Translations under genes and position numbers: made by a program
Shown: piece after piece, positions 11,860 to 24,000 of the stretch
Layout of the letters: every line of letters begins with the position of its first letter
How positions within the stretch are numbered: position 1 is the stretch's first letter
NCBI GenBank assembly: GCA_948567375.1
Contig: OX419761.1
Location: 47,592,243-47,656,242 of the forward strand
Direction of reading: 5' to 3'
Source: Lunularia cruciata
Taxonomy: Eukaryota > Streptophyta > Marchantiopsida > Lunulariales > Lunulariaceae
DNA length: 64,000 nucleotides
Notes under the pieces: generated by a model
Database searches by the model: none
The model's input: the letters and a program-made list of their open reading frames with translations, nothing else
Told to the model about the DNA's origin: nothing

Positions 11860-12360
11860 TGCTTGCACTTCTCTCTAGTTCTCTCTTCTTGTGCTTCTTT
11901 CACCTCCTCTCTTCTGGGGCTCACTCTCTCTTTATTTGCTTCCAAAACCTCCCTCTCCCTCTACTTCCAAAAAATTGACCTCTCCTTTGAACACATTCTC
12001 TTTGCTCTTGGAACCTCTCTCCCTTTGCTTCTAAAAGCCTCTCCCTTTGATTTGGTATATCTTTTCTCTATCTCTCTCCTTTTGTTTGCACTTCTCTTTG
12101 AAACTTCCTTTCTCACGCTCTCTTTCTCTACTTTCAAAACCTCTCACCCTCTACTTCAGAGGACCTCTCCCTCTACTTCCAAACCTTTCTCTTCCACTTG
12201 GCCTCTCTTGCCTCTTCAATCCTTTTCTTCCTCCACTCTTGCAAATCCTTTCCCCTCTTTTCTCACTTTGCTACCTTACCTTTCTCTCTTTCATGCTTTA
12301 TAGTCATAGTTTGGAAGTTGAATTCTGCTCCTTCTCTCCATCTTCTCCTTCTACTCTCAG
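11860..12360. repeat. CT-rich degenerate repeat tract
   Basis: Imperfect repeats of CCTCTCCCTCTACTTCCAAA and related forms occupy about 500 bases. The plus-strand open frames here (to 146 codons) are Leu/Ser/Phe-rich products of this composition and are not credible genes. Confidence 0.7.
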
Positions 12361-12540
12361 ATATTTGTGTATCTTCTAACTCTCTTGCTTTAAAAATATC
12401 TCCCTCCTCCTTATTGGCTTTCATTTGTGGGCTGTATATCTTCATCTACCAAACAAACAAGTAATACACTCTTTAATTCCTCACCAAATCAAAAAAAATG
12501 AACACCTAGTCACTAAATATTTTATAAGGGGCATTATGAT

Positions 12541-12959
12541 TGTAAAAGACCAAATTTGAGGAGTGAAATAGGAGAATAGAAACTCACATTGGGACACTTG
12601 AATGAAGGAAAACTCCAAATACCTAGCATGAGCTTTGGCCTTGGTATTTATAGGTAGCATACAAGGCCCTTGAGAAACTTCTCAAGAAGCTTCCTCAAGC
12701 CGCTTTCTTAGAGTGCAAGCCAAGTTAACTAGGAAGCTCCTCAAGAAGCTTCCTTCTAGAAGCCGCCTACTTGGCGTGCAAGCTAAGCTAGTTGGAAGTT
12801 TCTAGAAGCTTCCTTCTAGAAACTTGAGGTGCAAGCTAAGCTAGCCGGGAAGCTTTCCAAGAAGCTACCTAGATACTTCTGAAATATTCTAGGCTAATTT
12901 GTCTTATGTGCTACTTCGTAATCCTGACTAACTTTGTCGCTAAACTCCATATTGTTACA
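12541..12959 (-). mobile_element. Solo LTR of family A
   Basis: A 419-bp LTR with canonical ends (minus strand TGTAACAATATGG to TCTTTTACA) homologous to 4378-4756. ATGAT occurs immediately on both sides (12536-12540 and 12960-12964), a perfect 5-bp target-site duplication. There is no primer-binding site or polypurine tract next to it, so it is a solo LTR left by recombination between the two LTRs of a full element. A perfect three-unit heat-shock element lies at 12800-12812. Confidence 0.92.
12800..12812 (-). promoter_or_regulatory. Perfect three-unit heat-shock element in solo LTR
   Basis: TTCtaGAAgcTTC matches the alternating nTTCnnGAAn consensus exactly. Further GAA/TTC pairs lie at about 12695-12760 and 12815-12822. 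The element is upstream of the minus-strand TATA box (reverse of TATTTATAGG near 12646-12655), as in the other copy. Confidence 0.6.
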
Positions 12960-13440
12960 ATGATATAAGGGATATGAAAAAAAGAAGGATTTGTCCTATC
13001 AATGAATCTCATATATGGGACATTACAAATCTGATGTAAGGGACATTACAATAGGGAGGAGTCATTTTGACAATGACTCTTCATTCTTAACTTAATATAG
13101 TAATGACTCCTTTTATTTAGCAAGACCCCTCCATCCTATGCAACATCCTTCTATGTACAATACACTAGTAGCACCTCTCCATACAGAAAAACATGAATTT
13201 TTTTAATCAAGTACTATAAATTGGTATTGCAAGTTTGTATTGGTATCCATAGTTCAAAAAACCTCCAAGTCTATTGAATGCCAAACATGTATTCATCATA
13301 GCTTCCCTTCTCTCTTCTCTACTTTGGCTAGCATGGATAGAGAATGGAGGTATTTCATCTATCTCTGTTTCTTATTAGCTAACTCCTCTCCTTCTTCCCA
13401 CATATCTCATCAATTAATAAGAAAATATAAGGATCCAAGT

Positions 13441-14023
13441 ATATGAAATCTCCCAAGAGAAAGCCTAGAAGAAGAAACACAAAGCTTCACACTCAAAAAT
13501 CCAATGCTCGAGAGTAGCACCTTGTTTTCATTATATAGCAAAGAGGATTCACTCAAGGGAAGCTCTACCCTTAGATCAAATACATGGATTGATGATATGT
13601 CAACAAGATCTTCCCTTAGATTAGTTGCATGTATGGGTGACATGTTGATTCTTGTCCTATCTAGTTGGTCAAACAAGCTTTGAGTAGAGGGAATCTTTAA
13701 GGAGTCTTCTTATAGGAATATCATAATTGCATGGATGAGGTACCATTAAAAAGCTCTAGATTAAAAAAAATAGGGTGGGAGAGAAGGCCAACCTTTTTCC
13801 AAAATAAAGATTGTGCACAATTTTTAGGTCTAATTCATCAATTTAGGCCGTCAAAATTGGCTTTAAAGTTTTCAAGCTATTTGTGACTCTTGCCTTATTA
13901 GTAGAAGTACTCTTTTGGTGATACTTCTATCTAATCTACTTAGTCTATCATATATAACATCCTTCTAGATGTTACCCAGCCAATTTTCACCTCTAGATAA
14001 TATGTGTAGCTATTTGTATTATA
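13441..14023 (-). mobile_element. Family B LTR, decayed (probably solo)
   Basis: About 583 bp homologous to the reverse complement of the element B LTRs, including the CTTTTGGTGATACTTCTATC and TGGTCAAACAAGCTT segments. The ends are mutated. No primer-binding site lies on the left and no polypurine tract on the right. The flanks CAAGT and AAACT match at only 3 of 5 positions, so a duplication is doubtful. It abuts the C-terminal part of the Harbinger-like pseudogene, into which it probably inserted. Confidence 0.7.
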
Positions 14024-14660
14024 AAACTTTATGCAAAATGATACAAGTCCTAATCCAATGCAAGAGATCTATATCCCTCTTTGGTTTAATTTTCAATTGT
14101 ATTCTTGATTTGTGTAATGAATGCCATTTGCTCTTTAAAACTCGTATAATGCTCATTGATTACTTGAGTTTGTGCTATGCATTTCTTGAAATCTATTCAT
14201 CATGTGAGCATTGCACCTTAAATGGCAGCACCAAGTAGCTCATGGAAGTATAATCTGAATCACCTAAAAAATATTGGTGATGATTAATGAATCATTTGCT
14301 CCTCAATGGTTCAAATCCCTTGAAGTGTGGAGATTTCTTGAGACAAGTCATATCATGGCAAGAAATTGGCATTCCTGCACACAAAGTAACTCACAAACAC
14401 AAAGTATCCAAAGTTGAAATGATAAAAATAAGAGGAATGGTGATTTTTGAAACAAGAGCTTACCACCAATGAAATATATAATTTGTCTCATGTCATCACA
14501 TACCACTTATCCATTGATAAAATAAGACTCCTTCTATTGTAGTAATTTTCTTCATCAATATTAGGTTGTTGGGCTAAGGGAAATTATTTCCCATTGACTA
14601 ATCCAACAAACTCATGAAATCCTTCATTGCAAAAAACGTTGAAATTCTCTCTCTCCTTTA
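14024..14660 (-). pseudogene. PIF/Harbinger-like transposase, C-terminal half (pseudogene)
   Basis: Read on the minus strand, this segment shows the hallmarks of the HARBI1-type DDE nuclease in several frames. They are GFHEFVGLVNG followed by FPLAQQPNIDEENYYNRR (the first catalytic Asp region, with D to N in GLVNG), then SMSYLVLPFK (second Asp region), and near the end LKSKWHSLHKSRIQLKIK and HWIRTCIILHK (third acidic region and the C-terminal helix). Frameshifts and stops separate the blocks. The upstream half lies at 18307-18689, beyond gypsy element D. The reading frame passes cleanly across D when one target-site duplication is counted. Confidence 0.75.
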
Positions 14661-15343
14661 TGTTCAGTGAGCCGGCCTGTATCTCACTTAGGATGAACCT
14701 CTGATGGCTATTATGGTAGCGCACTATGGACTAAGAAGGCAAGGAACCCCAACTCCATCATACTCCTCCAAGGCTAACACTCCAAGACTCAAGACATTGC
14801 TCACTAGAGAACTCAATGAGAGAAAGATAGTTGCAAATGAAAGGATGATGAGTACCTCCTCACCCCTTGTTTATATACTTGTGAAATAGTTACGTACCAA
14901 AGTTACTAATTACCACGGTAACTCAAGTTACTAGACTAAAAGTCAAGTAAAGTCAAAAAGTAGAAAGAAATATCCATTCACATGGGCATATTCCCCTAAG
15001 CATGTGGTCTTATCTTGACCCAACCATTAAGTCAAGGATTCCTTCACATGGGCTATCCTTGGACAAAAGAAGAATCCAAAACAAAAAGGCTTGCGGAACT
15101 CTTTCCTCAAAGCCAAACACCTAAGAATAATACCAAGTCAACACACTAAAATCCAAAAGAGTGGTGCTCATCTTTTCTACTTCCTGTAAAGTAAGGTCCC
15201 CTCTATCTTAGCTATGACTAACTTTAGCTAACCATGACTAATATAGAACCATCATTTATCTCTATATAAATAATATCTCTTAAGTACTTGTAATACCAAG
15301 CTAAATATCACAATACCACACACATGCACAAATGGGTGTTACA
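14661..15343 (-). repeat. 3' LTR of element D
   Basis: The right edge is firm: it ends TGTTACA at 15343, as does the right copy at 18306. From about 15095 to 15343 it is nearly identical to 18062-18306. The left edge at 14661 (TGTTCAGTG) is inferred from the point where the interrupted Harbinger-like frame resumes. A minus-strand TATA box (TATATAAAC) lies near 14870-14880. Confidence 0.7.
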
Positions 15344-15547
15344 TTTACCCTCGGACTAAGTTTTCACTTTGTCCTCAAAGTGAAGGTCTCTCTACCTTCT
15401 ATGATACATCTTCAACTTATCATGGTTAATCCTATCAAAGTGTCGTCCTCCCAACTCCTTGAGATCATAGGTGTAATTGCCCCACACCTTCTCCACTATG
15501 AAAGGTCCAAAGTACTTAGGCAAAAACTTCTTTTGCACTCTCTTGAA

Positions 15548-16430
15548 TCAAATTGAATCAAACAACATTACACAATCACCTTCTTTGAAAGGCTCCACCT
15601 TCTTCTTGCCTTGCCGCTTGTCATAGCTCTCCTTTTGTTTCCTTTGGGCTTGCTCCACTCGAACCATAGCAACTGCTCTTGCCTCTTCCAACTCCATGAG
15701 TTGATCCTTCCTTGACTTCTCTGCATCATCTCCTTGTGCTTTCTTCAATCTCCTATGAATGCTTTGGAAGGTAGGAAGATCAAAGTGAATAGGTAAGGTA
15801 GACTCAATACCATATACCAATTGAAATGGAGAATATCCGGTGGAAGTCTTCATGGTTGTCCTATACTCCCACAAAACTGCATGAATCCTATTGTCCCAAT
15901 GATGTTTAGCCCCTTCCATTTCTACATCTTTGGCCAACATCATGCACAAGGTCTGATTGGTTTTCTCTGCCAAGCCATTGGAATTTGGCTTATAGGATGT
16001 AGTTACTCTATGTGTGATAGAGAAATGTCATAGCATGGTTGTAGTAATGCTTCCTGTAAACTCTCCTCCTCTATCAGAAACCAACTCCAAAGGGCATCCA
16101 AACCTAGTGATAATGCGTTCATAAAGAAATCTACCCACTTCATCTTCATTCTTGTCCCTCAATGGTCTAGCCTCAACCCACTTAGTAAGGTAATCAGTAA
16201 CTACCACACTGTATTGATTGTTCCTTAGGGTTCTATTGAGAGGACCTACAAAATCAATTCCCCACTTCTCAAAAGGTCATAGCAATGGAATTGATCTAAG
16301 CAGTGGAGTGGATGTAGACTTTCTAGCAAAAGCTTGACAAACATGACAAGTTTTGCAATAATCAAGACAATCCTTGAAAATCCCTCTCCAATGGTAACTT
16401 GCATCTAGAATCTTGAAAGCAGTCACCTTT
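15548..16430 (-). pseudogene. Element D integrase (decayed)
   Basis: On the minus strand the HHCC zinc-finger remnant CKTCHVCQ lies near 16330-16360, then WGIDFVGPLN with the first catalytic Asp near 16250, then RGGEFTGSI near 16050, and the third catalytic Glu region in GLAEKTNQTLC just before 15960. The last 141 codons (15973-15548) are open and include the TGYSPFQLVYG motif and a charged C-terminal tail. I see no chromodomain. Stops and frameshifts occur upstream of 15973. Confidence 0.8.
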
Positions 16431-16509
16431 CTACAAAGTGTCCTCCACACACTAAACCTTCATGAAACTCCTTTATGAGTAGGATAGACTCTTCCTTACC
16501 CACTGCTCT

Positions 16510-17244
16510 TCAAAGTAGACCATCTGCTCCTTGGTGAAAAAGAATATCCTCCACCATTGTGTAAGGTCTAGATGTTGCTACAAGGGCCTTCCTCTCCCTA
16601 GCATGCATCCCTTTTGGATAGTTACATCTTGTCACAAAATCCACAATCTCCTTGTACTCCATTGGAACCTCTTGAGTGACTAAGATTGTCATGAGCTCCT
16701 CATCCAGGAAGGAATCATCCACTGGCTCATCTCCATCATGATCATAGGCTCTAGATAACAAATCAGCATTTGCATGTTTCTTTCCTGGCCTATCCTCAAT
16801 GGTGTAGTCATACTCAGACAAGAGTATCATCCACATTGCTAGTCTCCCTTCAAAATTAGGCTTGTTGAAGATGTACTTCAAAGCCTTGTGATCCATGACA
16901 ATGGTGGCTTTCCCTCCATTCAAGTAGTGTCTAAACTTCTTGAGACCAAAGATCACTGCCAACCCTTCTCTCTTTATGACATAGTAGTTCTTCTCTACTG
17001 AAACCACGTGCCTATTAGCATAAGCTATTGGATGATCATGCACATCTTGGTCTAATTGACTAAGAGTGCAGCCTTTAGCTACATTAGAAGAATCAATGTA
17101 GAGGATGAAGGGCTTACTCCAATCAGGTTTAGCAAGAATTGGAGCTACAACAAGGGATTGCTTGAGCTCCTCAAAAGCTTTGAGAGCCTCCTTGTCTTCC
17201 AAAATCACCATGTAATCTACACCCTTCTTCATGTAGATGTTCAA
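16510..17244 (-). pseudogene. Element D RT thumb/RNase H fragment
   Basis: An open minus-strand stretch of about 244 codons. It begins after the RT active site and includes the RNase H motifs FILYIDSSN (first Asp), the YYVIKREGLAVIFGLKKFRHYL segment read in two halves around the Glu, and IVMDHKALKYIF (Asp). The GKKHANADLLSR motif, which precedes integrase in gypsy elements, is present near its end. The polymerase catalytic motif is absent, having been deleted upstream, so the protein cannot copy RNA. Confidence 0.85.
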
Positions 17245-17280
17245 TGCATAAGCTTTGTTGGAAAATGAGAAGATGAACCT

Positions 17281-18051
17281 CTATAGTATCCAACCATCCC
17301 CAAGAATTGGTGTAACTTCCTTCAAATCCTTGTAATTGAAAGCAAACACATGGATGAACTTGCATAAAATCTCCTCAAATCTCACCTTCTCCTCGGTAAG
17401 ATTTGGGCCATACTTGAGGGTAGCTAACCTTCTCTCTACCTCCTCAAGTGTCAATGGTGATTTATCTAGGTCCTTCAAAACCTCTAGCTTAGGTGCAAAA
17501 TCCATAGCACACAAAGGATACACATCTAAATCAGATTCAGATTCATCTTCCTCCATGGAAGTCTCCTCTTCCATGCTTGTGTCCACACCTGAAGCTCCTT
17601 CTTCAGAATCTAATTCCCAATAATCAAAAGATGGTGTATCTGAATGTGAAGTGTTGGTGGTGTTAGTCACAAGAACTATGACTCTATGGTTTGATGGCCC
17701 AATCCTCAAGTACCCTTTGTGCCATCGATCAGTTGTGCATGCTGCTCTCAACCATGGCCTCCCAAGAAGTAAATCATAGCTTGAATCCTTCAAGACTTGG
17801 AAAGTCATGAGATTTTGAACTCCCATAACTAAAACTACCACTTTATCCATCACCCCTATTGGTCGAACTTGTTGCTTGTTTGCCATGCTCACCACAAATA
17901 TTGAAGGTCTTGAGGGTATCATACCCAACTTCTTCATCAACCTTTCTGACATGGCATTTACTGCTGATCCTCCATCAACCAATGCATCCTTGATGTTGTG
18001 ACCATTCACTCTCACATCAATCTTTGTTAACAAAAAGGTTTGCGGGCCCAA
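17281..18051 (-). pseudogene. Element D protease and pre-RT linker, joined to distal RT
   Basis: A 256-codon open minus-strand frame. ALVDGGSAVNAMS is the protease active-site region; a DGGS form occurs in some plant gypsy lineages. DLLLGRPWLRAACTT is the conserved C-terminal protease motif. An acidic Glu/Ser-rich linker follows, and then the start of the RT region. At about 17300-17320 the frame jumps to sequence that in another frame reads FLGMVGYYR, a motif normally about 200 residues downstream of the RT start. The RT core has therefore been deleted. The frame's first codons lie within a few bases of LTR-like sequence, showing that gag is deleted as well. Confidence 0.8.
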
Positions 18052-18061
18052 GAGTTCTCAG

Positions 18062-18306
18062 CTCTTTCCTCAAAGCCAAACACCTAGGAATAATACCAAG
18101 TCAACACACTAAAATCAAAAATAGTGGTGCTCATCTTTTCTACTTCCTCTAAAGTAAACTCCCCTCTATCTTAGCTATGACTAACTTTAGCTAACCATGA
18201 CTAATATAGAACCATCCTTTATCTCTATATAAATAATATCTCTTAAGTACTTGTTATACCAAGCTAAATATCACAATACCACACACATGCACAAATAGGT
18301 GTTACA
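18062..18306 (-). repeat. Truncated 5' LTR of element D
   Basis: Nearly identical to 15098-15343 and ending at the same TGTTACA (minus strand TGTAACACC). Similarity fades at about 18030-18062, where the LTR is joined to the start of the protease frame. The R/U5 part, the primer-binding site and gag are all missing. Confidence 0.85.
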
Positions 18307-18689
18307 ATTTGGCCATATCACCTCCCTTACCATATTATATAAAATGGTAATGATAACTCTTTCCATGAAATTTGTAGTGGATCTTGAGTTGATACACCAC
18401 AAATTCATCCTCCTTTCAATACATGCTTCATTCTATTTATAACAAAATTTGCAAAGCGCTCTTGCAAGTTGAATCAAAATGGGAATTTCTTTCCTTCTTG
18501 GCTTGCTTTCCCAGAACACCTTGTGATCTTGGATGAGCTCCAACAAAGTACAAATGAATTCAAATCTATCCACATCAATTTTTAAAATTGCAATAGATCT
18601 AAATTTATGAAAAATTGAGAGACAAACTTGTTGTTCTTGTCCATTGGTTGTCGATCTAATAAATATCATGAAGAGTAAGCAAATTCCCA
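18307..18689 (-). pseudogene. PIF/Harbinger-like transposase, N-terminal half (pseudogene)
   Basis: The minus-strand frame 18690-18433 contains DVDRFEFICTLLE and a PRRKEIPILIQLARAL helix, matching the region before the catalytic core of PIF/Harbinger nucleases. After a stop it continues with NEACIERRMNLWC, RSTTNFMERVI and REVIWPN, which correspond to the helix-turn-helix-like segment. It is cut on the left by element D and on the right by element C (TSD TCCCA). The remainder is at 14024-14660, and upstream sequence resumes right of 24984. Such enzymes need a Myb-like partner protein; none is seen. Confidence 0.7.
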
Positions 18690-19290
18690 TATAATACCAT
18701 TAGCTAGACATATTATCTAAAGGTGGAAATTAGCTTAGTAATATCTGGAAAGATGGTATATATGATGGTCTAAGTAGATCAAGTAGAAGTGTCACCAAAA
18801 GAGTACTTCCACTAATAGGGAAGAGACCAAAAACACCTTTAAAACTTTAGAGTTAATTCAAAGGCCTAAATGGATGAATAAGGCCTTGAAAATATTCAAC
18901 TCCCCCTCTTTGAAAGAAAATGCATTGTCTTTCCTCCTTTATTCATCTTATCAAGAGCTTTCCAATGGTACCTCACCCATGTTGTTCTAAGCTTCATAAA
19001 GGAAAATTCTCCCAAGATTTCCTTTGGTTAAACTTGATTGACCAACCAGATAGGGATCGATATATCACCAACCTATACAACTTATCTAAGTGTGGAGCTC
19101 ATTGATATATTACAAATCCATATATCTGGTCCAAGGGTGGAGCTCCTTTTGAGATGATCCTCTTTAATATGTAATAAAGACAAGGTGCTCCTTTGGGGCA
19201 TCAAAGTATTGAGTGATGAAGCCTTGTGATTCTTTTTTGTTTCTTCTCTTGTGTTTCTTTTGGGGATTCTCTTCTCCTTGGAAAATTTCA
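18690..19290 (+). repeat. 5' LTR of element C
   Basis: A 601-bp LTR with start TATAATACC (TG mutated to TA). It contains a single copy of the block with the inverted repeat and the CACCAAAAGAGTACTTCC segment, whereas the element B LTR has two. It ends TTTCA, before the mutated primer-binding site at 19292-19303 (TGATATTAGAGC). Confidence 0.85.
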
Positions 19291-19618
19291 ATGATATTAG
19301 AGCAAGTGTTTTAATTCAAGAGAGTGGATCACCTTGGAGGAACACGGGCAATTGAGACTGAGTAATTTAGAGAGGAGAAATCATAACACAACCAATAGAT
19401 TGGGGGTTTTTTAAAGAAAGGATAGGATTGGTGCTCTTGGAGAAAAATTCTATGCTCTCCATTTTCCATTTTTGAATCCATTCCACATCATGTTTATGTC
19501 TATCTAGCATGAGCAAATGAGAGTATATCTCATTTACCATTTTTGGAGTGGAGTTCATGGACATAATGATGAATTTGCCAAGCATGGTGATTCTACTTGT
19601 GGTGATATATCATAGAGA

Positions 19619-20900
19619 GTGGGAAAATTTACATTTTTTTATGATGCAATGGATCTGAAGGTACCAAATCCTCTCCTTTCCAACACTCAAGTAAAAATCT
19701 GTTATGTAATTAGACCAAAAGTGATGTTTGGGGATTTTTTAGTTCACAATTTTGGTGAAAAATATTATCAACAAGTGGTAGCCTTCGAGATCTCAATGGT
19801 AGTCCCAATCATCTGTGTCCCCTCCCAAGTGATCATATTAATCCTCTATTGAAGTAGGAAATAATGAGTGAGCGTTTATTGTATGTACAAATCATGGAGC
19901 AGTAGTTGCAAGATTTGATATACGGAATGTAGGGGATATTGAAAGTGGTTTGGGAGATCAAGATGACAATGGAGACATTGCAAAGGCAAGTATGTACCTT
20001 CAAGAACAATCCAGTAATGTAAGAAGGGGAATCATTCTAAATCCCAATACCGGTGGCCAAAGTACCTAGAGAATCACTCATGTCAATGATACCTACCCCG
20101 GTCAACAATGAAGTCATATATGTTACTACAAATGAAAAAGATGTGCAACATAAAGACTTAAAAGGGATAGCATTCCATGAGAGTAGTGGAAAATATAATT
20201 TCAAGTTTGAATTGATACTCTTGATTATTCACCGTTGAGATCATCAATCATTTAGCGAGTGTGTTTCCATGTGGATACTTGATCAATAAAGCCTTCACAT
20301 GGTATGATACTTGGGACGATTAATCTTGGTAGAAGGAAGAGAGATTACTTGGATGGTAGTGCAAGATAGGCTATTGAAGAATTTCCAATCTGTGGATTCT
20401 ATGCAGATAGCTTGAACTCAACTATGGAGGTTGAAGTAGAAGAACAACATACAAGAGTATGTGAAGGCATTTCTTGATGTATGTGTCATGATAATCAATA
20501 TGATTCAAGTAGAAGCTCTTCATAATTTCAAATGGAGCTTAAAGGAGCAAATTCTCCAAGAAATAAAGGTACAAAATCCTTGTATAGTTTTTGAAGCCAT
20601 TGTATGTGCTCCAAGAAGAGCAAGTGCACTTGGAAGAGGTGAAGAGGTAGTCCCGGCTCAACACTATCAGGCTAAAATACCACACTTTGATGGACCAATT
20701 CCTACAGAATTAAGCAACATTCAGTTTTGAGACCAAGAGTATGACCGCTCCAAGGAGAATATGGATGAGTCAAGGAAAGGAGAGATGGAGTTCCATAAGG
20801 AGAAAGGGCTCAAGAAAAAAAACTATGTTGTTACAATTGTGGCTGAGTTGGGCATATTTCCATCAATTGCCGTGCTTGTCTTCCTAGAGATCCTTGGGCT
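19619..20900 (+). pseudogene. Element C gag (decayed)
   Basis: The frame 19619-19852 matches the N-terminal block of element B (45135-45338) nearly residue for residue (FGEKYYQQVVAFEIS). Capsid remnants follow at 20270-20730 (EALHNFKWSLKEQILQE). A zinc knuckle at 20829-20870 (CYNCG, one stop, VGHISINC) keeps the C-x2-C-x4-H-x4-C spacing, but its Arg codon has become TGA. Confidence 0.75.
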
Positions 20901-21059
20901 CCATATAGGTGATCTTTGAACATCATGGAGAGATGAATTGAAGAGGAGAATGCTGAAATCACATGGGAAAACAAAGATCATTAGTAAATATACTTTGTAG
21001 CCTTATTGGCTCAATAGAGAAGAGTAAAAGCAAGGAGAGGAAGAGGAAAATTTCACAAA

Positions 21060-24000
21060 GGTTGAGGAAAACAAACATACAACTGATTCTTGTAAATGGA
21101 GACCTAGAATGCAATCAAGTGAGAGTATTGATAGACCCTAGAGCAATAGAGAATTTCTTGTCTAATTTTGTTACAATAAGGTTGGGGATAGCATTAGAGA
21201 AGGATGAGAATGAAGAAGTAGCATTATCTAATGGTTAGACAAAAAGGATTTAAGTCATTACCTAGAAAGGTTTCACCCTCTATAGGAGTATATCAAAAAA
21301 AATTGAGTGGAAAGTGATATAATTAGCTTGTTACAATGTGATCTTAGGCGTGTCACGGATGGAGCATTACAACCCCATGGTTGATAAGAGAAAGAAAGTA
21401 GTGAGAACTAGCCAATGGAAGATCTATTGAGGATATAGAAAGATCACAAAGGCAAGAATTGCCTCTATATGTCATAGGGACAACACAATTAAATGAGATA
21501 GATAAACTTTTCATTGGTTTAATAAGAGAAGTCTAGAGTGTATAACTCAACAGACAAGTTCATGATAATTTGGAAGATGTGGTCAATGAGTTTCAAGATA
21601 TCTTTCTTGATGATTTACCCTCAAGATTACCATTAAAAAGGAGAGTAGATCATAAAATGAAGACACTTCTTAGGAAAATACCTCCTTGTAAGGCCACATA
21701 TCAATTGTCACCTCATGAGTTGGAAGAGTATAAGGCTCAAATCAAGGATATGTTGTAGAAAATTATCCAACTCAACATATCACCATATGAGGCTCTTGTC
21801 TTGTTTGTGAAGAAGAAGTATGGTACAATGAGTATGTGCATTGACAACCAAGGCCTAAATCAACAAATGGTGAAGAAAAAATACCCATTATCTTGCGTGG
21901 ATAATCTGTTTGATCAACTCAATGGGACAAACACTTCACCAAACTTGATCTATGGAGTGGTTATAACCAAATAAGGACTGTGGAGGAATACATACATAAA
22001 ACTACCTTTTGGACAAGGTATACTCACTTATCTTGTAATCTGTCTGGCCTCACCAACATACAAACCTTTCATGAGTTTGATGAATGATATCTTTCATCAA
22101 TACTTGGATAAATCTGTTAAAATTTTCCTTGATGACAAATTAATCTACAACAAGACATGATGGAGCACAAGTAGCATCTATAAGAAGTCCTCCAAGTTCT
22201 ATGACTTTTTTTATTGTATGCCAAAATATCAAAGTGCAAGTTTGGCAAGTCTGAAATAGACTACTTGGGGCATAGAGTAAGTGCAAAAGGTATCCAAGTG
22301 TCAAATAAAATAGAGGTCATTCAAAAATAGAGTGCTCCAAAAGATTAGACTCAACTCAAGAGTTTATTGGGATTGATAGGGTTCTATTGTCAAGTTTTCA
22401 AGGACTTCTCCAAGGTCGCACAACCTCTAATGGCACTACTTGGCAAGGGGAATAAGTAGATACGAAGAACCACACAAGAATTGGCCTTTCAAGGATTGAA
22501 AGATGCATTACTACGTACACCAATCTTGAAATGCTATGACCTAAAATGTCCAACCAAGCTGGATATAGATACATTAGGCATTGCAATAAGAGCAATCCTA
22601 CAAAAGGAATAGAATGACAAATGACACCTAGTTGCATATTTCTCTCAAAAGCTTTTATTGGCAAAATGCAACTTTCACACCACCAAATGAGAATAGTTGG
22701 TCATTGTACTTGCAATCAAGCATTAGAATCACTATCTTGGCAAGAAAGCATTTGTAGTGGATACAAACCACAAATATCTAGTCTACCTCAAGAAACAAAA
22801 AGATCTATCTTGTCGATCAATTCAATGGGCATAGTGGACATAATGGTTTAACATGACAATCACATATGTGGAAAGCAAGAAGTAACTTGCAAATGCATTC
22901 ACCCAAATAACTATGGCAAACAATCAGGTTGTAGAGGTCAAGATGAACCTAGAATTTTGGCCAAGGATTCTTACTACCACAAAGAATGACCCATAGATTG
23001 TAGGAGCTTAATCATCCAAAGGTGTAACCAACACCCAAGAATTCATTTTTATGATGACAAGCTATAGATCTTGGATACCCCAAACCTAAAAACCACCATC
23101 CTAGCAGAATGTCATGATTCTACCATTGCAAGTCATGTTGGACTGGACAAGACCTTAGATGCAATCAAATGTCATTACTATTTGCCCAAGATGAGCAGCA
23201 ATGTGATTGAATATGTTCACAATTTCTTATTCTAACAACAAGATAAAGCCTCTAATCAAGCTTTAATAGGATTCATTTGACCCTCCTTACTCCTACACAA
23301 CATTGGGAATAGATTAGCATGGATCTGGTTTGTGAATTGCTCAAGACCACCTCAAGGTTTGACTCCATTGTAGTCTTTGTAGACCAACTCAAAAAAATTA
23401 CTCATATGTGTTTTATGATGAAAGGATATGATTGCTCCAAAATTAGCTCAATTGGACTTATCTATAGTCTTTTCTTACCATGGCATGTCTCAAGTGCTCA
23501 TTGTCAATTGAGGCACTCAATTCACTAGTTTGTTTTGGAGAACACTCTTTGGCATCTTCAAACCCAAACTGGCCATGGCCATGGCATTCTATTCACAAAT
23601 TGATGGACAAACAAAACGGGCTACTTGCATTATTGAGGACATGTTGTAGAGCTTCACCTTAGAGGAGCAAGAAAGGTGGGACACCTTACTTCCATTGGTG
23701 GAATTTGCCTATAACAATTCAATGAATGCATCTACACATGTAATACCATTCTTCCTCATGTATGGAGACCACCCTTTCATACCTTCAAGCTTGGTAAAGA
23801 TCCACCCAATCATTGCAAAAGCTGATGTTGTCAACACTTTTGTTTTTTAAATCCAACAAGATGTGGAGAATGCCAAGCATAGGTTGTAGATTGCCCAAAA
23901 TTGTCAGAAAAATATGTAGATACACATTGCAAGTGCATGGAGTTGAGCATTGGAGATCTATTTTGGTTTTCCACAATTAACCTCATGTTAGTTGGCCCTT

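Larger units (their letters stand above)
14661..18306 (-). mobile_element. Ty3/gypsy element D, internally deleted
   Basis: A minus-strand gypsy element inside the Harbinger-like pseudogene. The 3' LTR is at 14661-15343; a truncated 5' LTR repeats its right part at about 18062-18306. Order on the minus strand is protease, RNase H, integrase. Gag is missing, with LTR sequence fused almost directly to the protease, and the RT core is deleted near 17300-17320. The flanks CTTTA (14656-14660) and ATTTG (18307-18311) are at best a degenerate duplication (3 of 5), but the host frame resumes exactly across the insertion. Confidence 0.8.

Noticed and set aside
11863-12464. Overlapping plus-strand open frames of 88-146 codons
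   Set aside because: They are Leu/Ser/Phe-rich products of a CT-rich repeat, overlap in several frames, and show no domain.
4378-12959. One giant element bounded by the two family A LTRs
   Set aside because: The LTRs are in opposite orientation, and the right one has its own perfect ATGAT duplication, so it is a separate solo LTR.
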